A DNA stretch of 13,893 bases from Bacteroidota bacterium. Its GTDB lineage: Bacteria > Bacteroidota > Bacteroidia > Chitinophagales > Chitinophagaceae. Positions 13,565 through 13,893 of this stretch are shown here, piece by piece. Made by a program: the position numbers and the translations under genes. The DNA is taken from the NCBI GenBank assembly GCA_029778965.1, contig JAKPBL010000350.1:1-13893 (forward strand). Direction: 5' to 3'. The notes under the pieces are model-generated. The model was not told where the DNA came from and did not search any database. It saw nothing but the letters and a program-made list of their open reading frames with translations. How positions within the stretch are numbered: position 1 is the first letter of the stretch; the number at the start of each line of letters is the position of its first letter.

Positions 13565-13893
13565 ATGAAAAAAATCAAATATTTCTATAACCCCAATACC
13601 CTGCGGTACGAAAAGCTGGAAACCCCCTTGCGGGTAAAGCTGTTGCGGGCGCTTGGTTTTGTAGCAGCATCTTTGGTTACCGCCCTGATCATCGTTTCCT
13701 TTGCCTTCCAGTACCTCGATTCGCCCAAAGAGAAAATGCTGCGCCTGCAGTATGAGAAAGCGACGGACAATTACGAGCTCATTTCCGACCAGGTCACCAA
13801 ACTGCGCCGGCAGGTAGCTGCGCTCGAAAAGCGCGACAACGAGATCTACCGGTCTATTTTCGAAGCCAGCCCCATTCCCGACAGCGCACGGAT
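13565..13893 (+). CDS. Membrane-anchored M23-type peptidase, N-terminal part (3' truncated)
   Basis: The frame opens with ATG at 13565 and runs off the window after 109 codons. It begins MKKIKYFYNPNTLRYEKLET, a highly characteristic N-terminus of Bacteroidota M23-family (LytM-like) metallopeptidases found beside alaS. A single membrane helix lies at about residues 30-50 (LGFVAASLVTALIIVSFAFQ), with a basic cytoplasmic side, followed by a predicted coiled coil at about 53-95 (KEKMLRLQYEKATDNYELIS onward, then VTKLRRQVAALEKRDNEIYR). This architecture of short cytoplasmic tail, one helix, periplasmic coiled coil and then a LytM domain is that of envelope peptidoglycan endopeptidases or their regulators. 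The metal-binding HxH and the catalytic domain lie beyond the window, so enzymatic activity cannot be checked. It has its own promoter and is divergent from alaS. Confidence 0.8.
   Translation, partial: MKKIKYFYNPNTLRYEKLETPLRVKLLRALGFVAASLVTALIIVSFAFQYLDSPKEKMLRLQYEKATDNYELISDQVTKLRRQVAALEKRDNEIYRSIFEASPIPDSAR

Overview
The window looks like a core chromosomal segment from a member of the Bacteroidota, most likely the Chitinophagaceae or a close relative. Three things support this. Several gene starts are preceded by the Bacteroidota-type -7 box TAnnTTTG rather than an E. coli-type -10. Start regions carry little Shine-Dalgarno signal. The protein set is typical of the phylum: a TlpA-like thioredoxin with a long N-terminal domain, a VanZ-family protein behind gcvH, and an M23-type membrane peptidase divergent from alaS. 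The taxonomic call is an inference from protein style and promoters, because no rRNA gene is present.

Layout, left to right. (1) Bases 1-1094, plus strand: the 3' end of a cyclophilin-type peptidyl-prolyl isomerase, gcvH (lipoyl carrier of glycine cleavage) and a four-helix VanZ-family membrane protein. (2) Bases 1079-1462: a minus-strand hairpin terminator that overlaps the VanZ stop codon, then about 350 AT-rich bases with only a doubtful 35-codon ORF. (3) prfA (RF1, minus) is divergent from an amidohydrolase of the deaminase type (plus), which converges on recO (minus). (4) recO is divergent from a large MMPL/RND-superfamily exporter (plus), which converges on a minus-strand pair: gatB and, overlapping its 3' end, a TlpA-like thioredoxin. 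(5) A strong terminator separates gatB from an upstream minus-strand gene for an exported protein with two PDZ domains and a collagen-like Gly-X-Lys stretch. Its promoter lies inside a perfect 11-bp inverted repeat. (6) alaS (minus) ends in a terminator built from a 14-bp tandem repeat and is divergent from an M23-type membrane peptidase gene cut off by the window end.

Functionally, much of the window is translation machinery (RF1, GatB, AlaS) together with DNA repair (RecO), one-carbon metabolism (GcvH) and cell-envelope genes (VanZ, MMPL exporter, TlpA-like protein, PDZ protein, M23 protein). There are no tRNA or rRNA genes, CRISPR arrays, insertion sequences, phage genes or toxin-antitoxin modules. 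I found no convincing new multi-gene system. The most interesting signals are small: the operator-like dyad over the PDZ gene promoter, the codon-diverse collagen-like stretch in the same protein, the tandem-repeat terminator behind alaS, and the hairpin, direct repeat and micro-ORF downstream of the VanZ gene.
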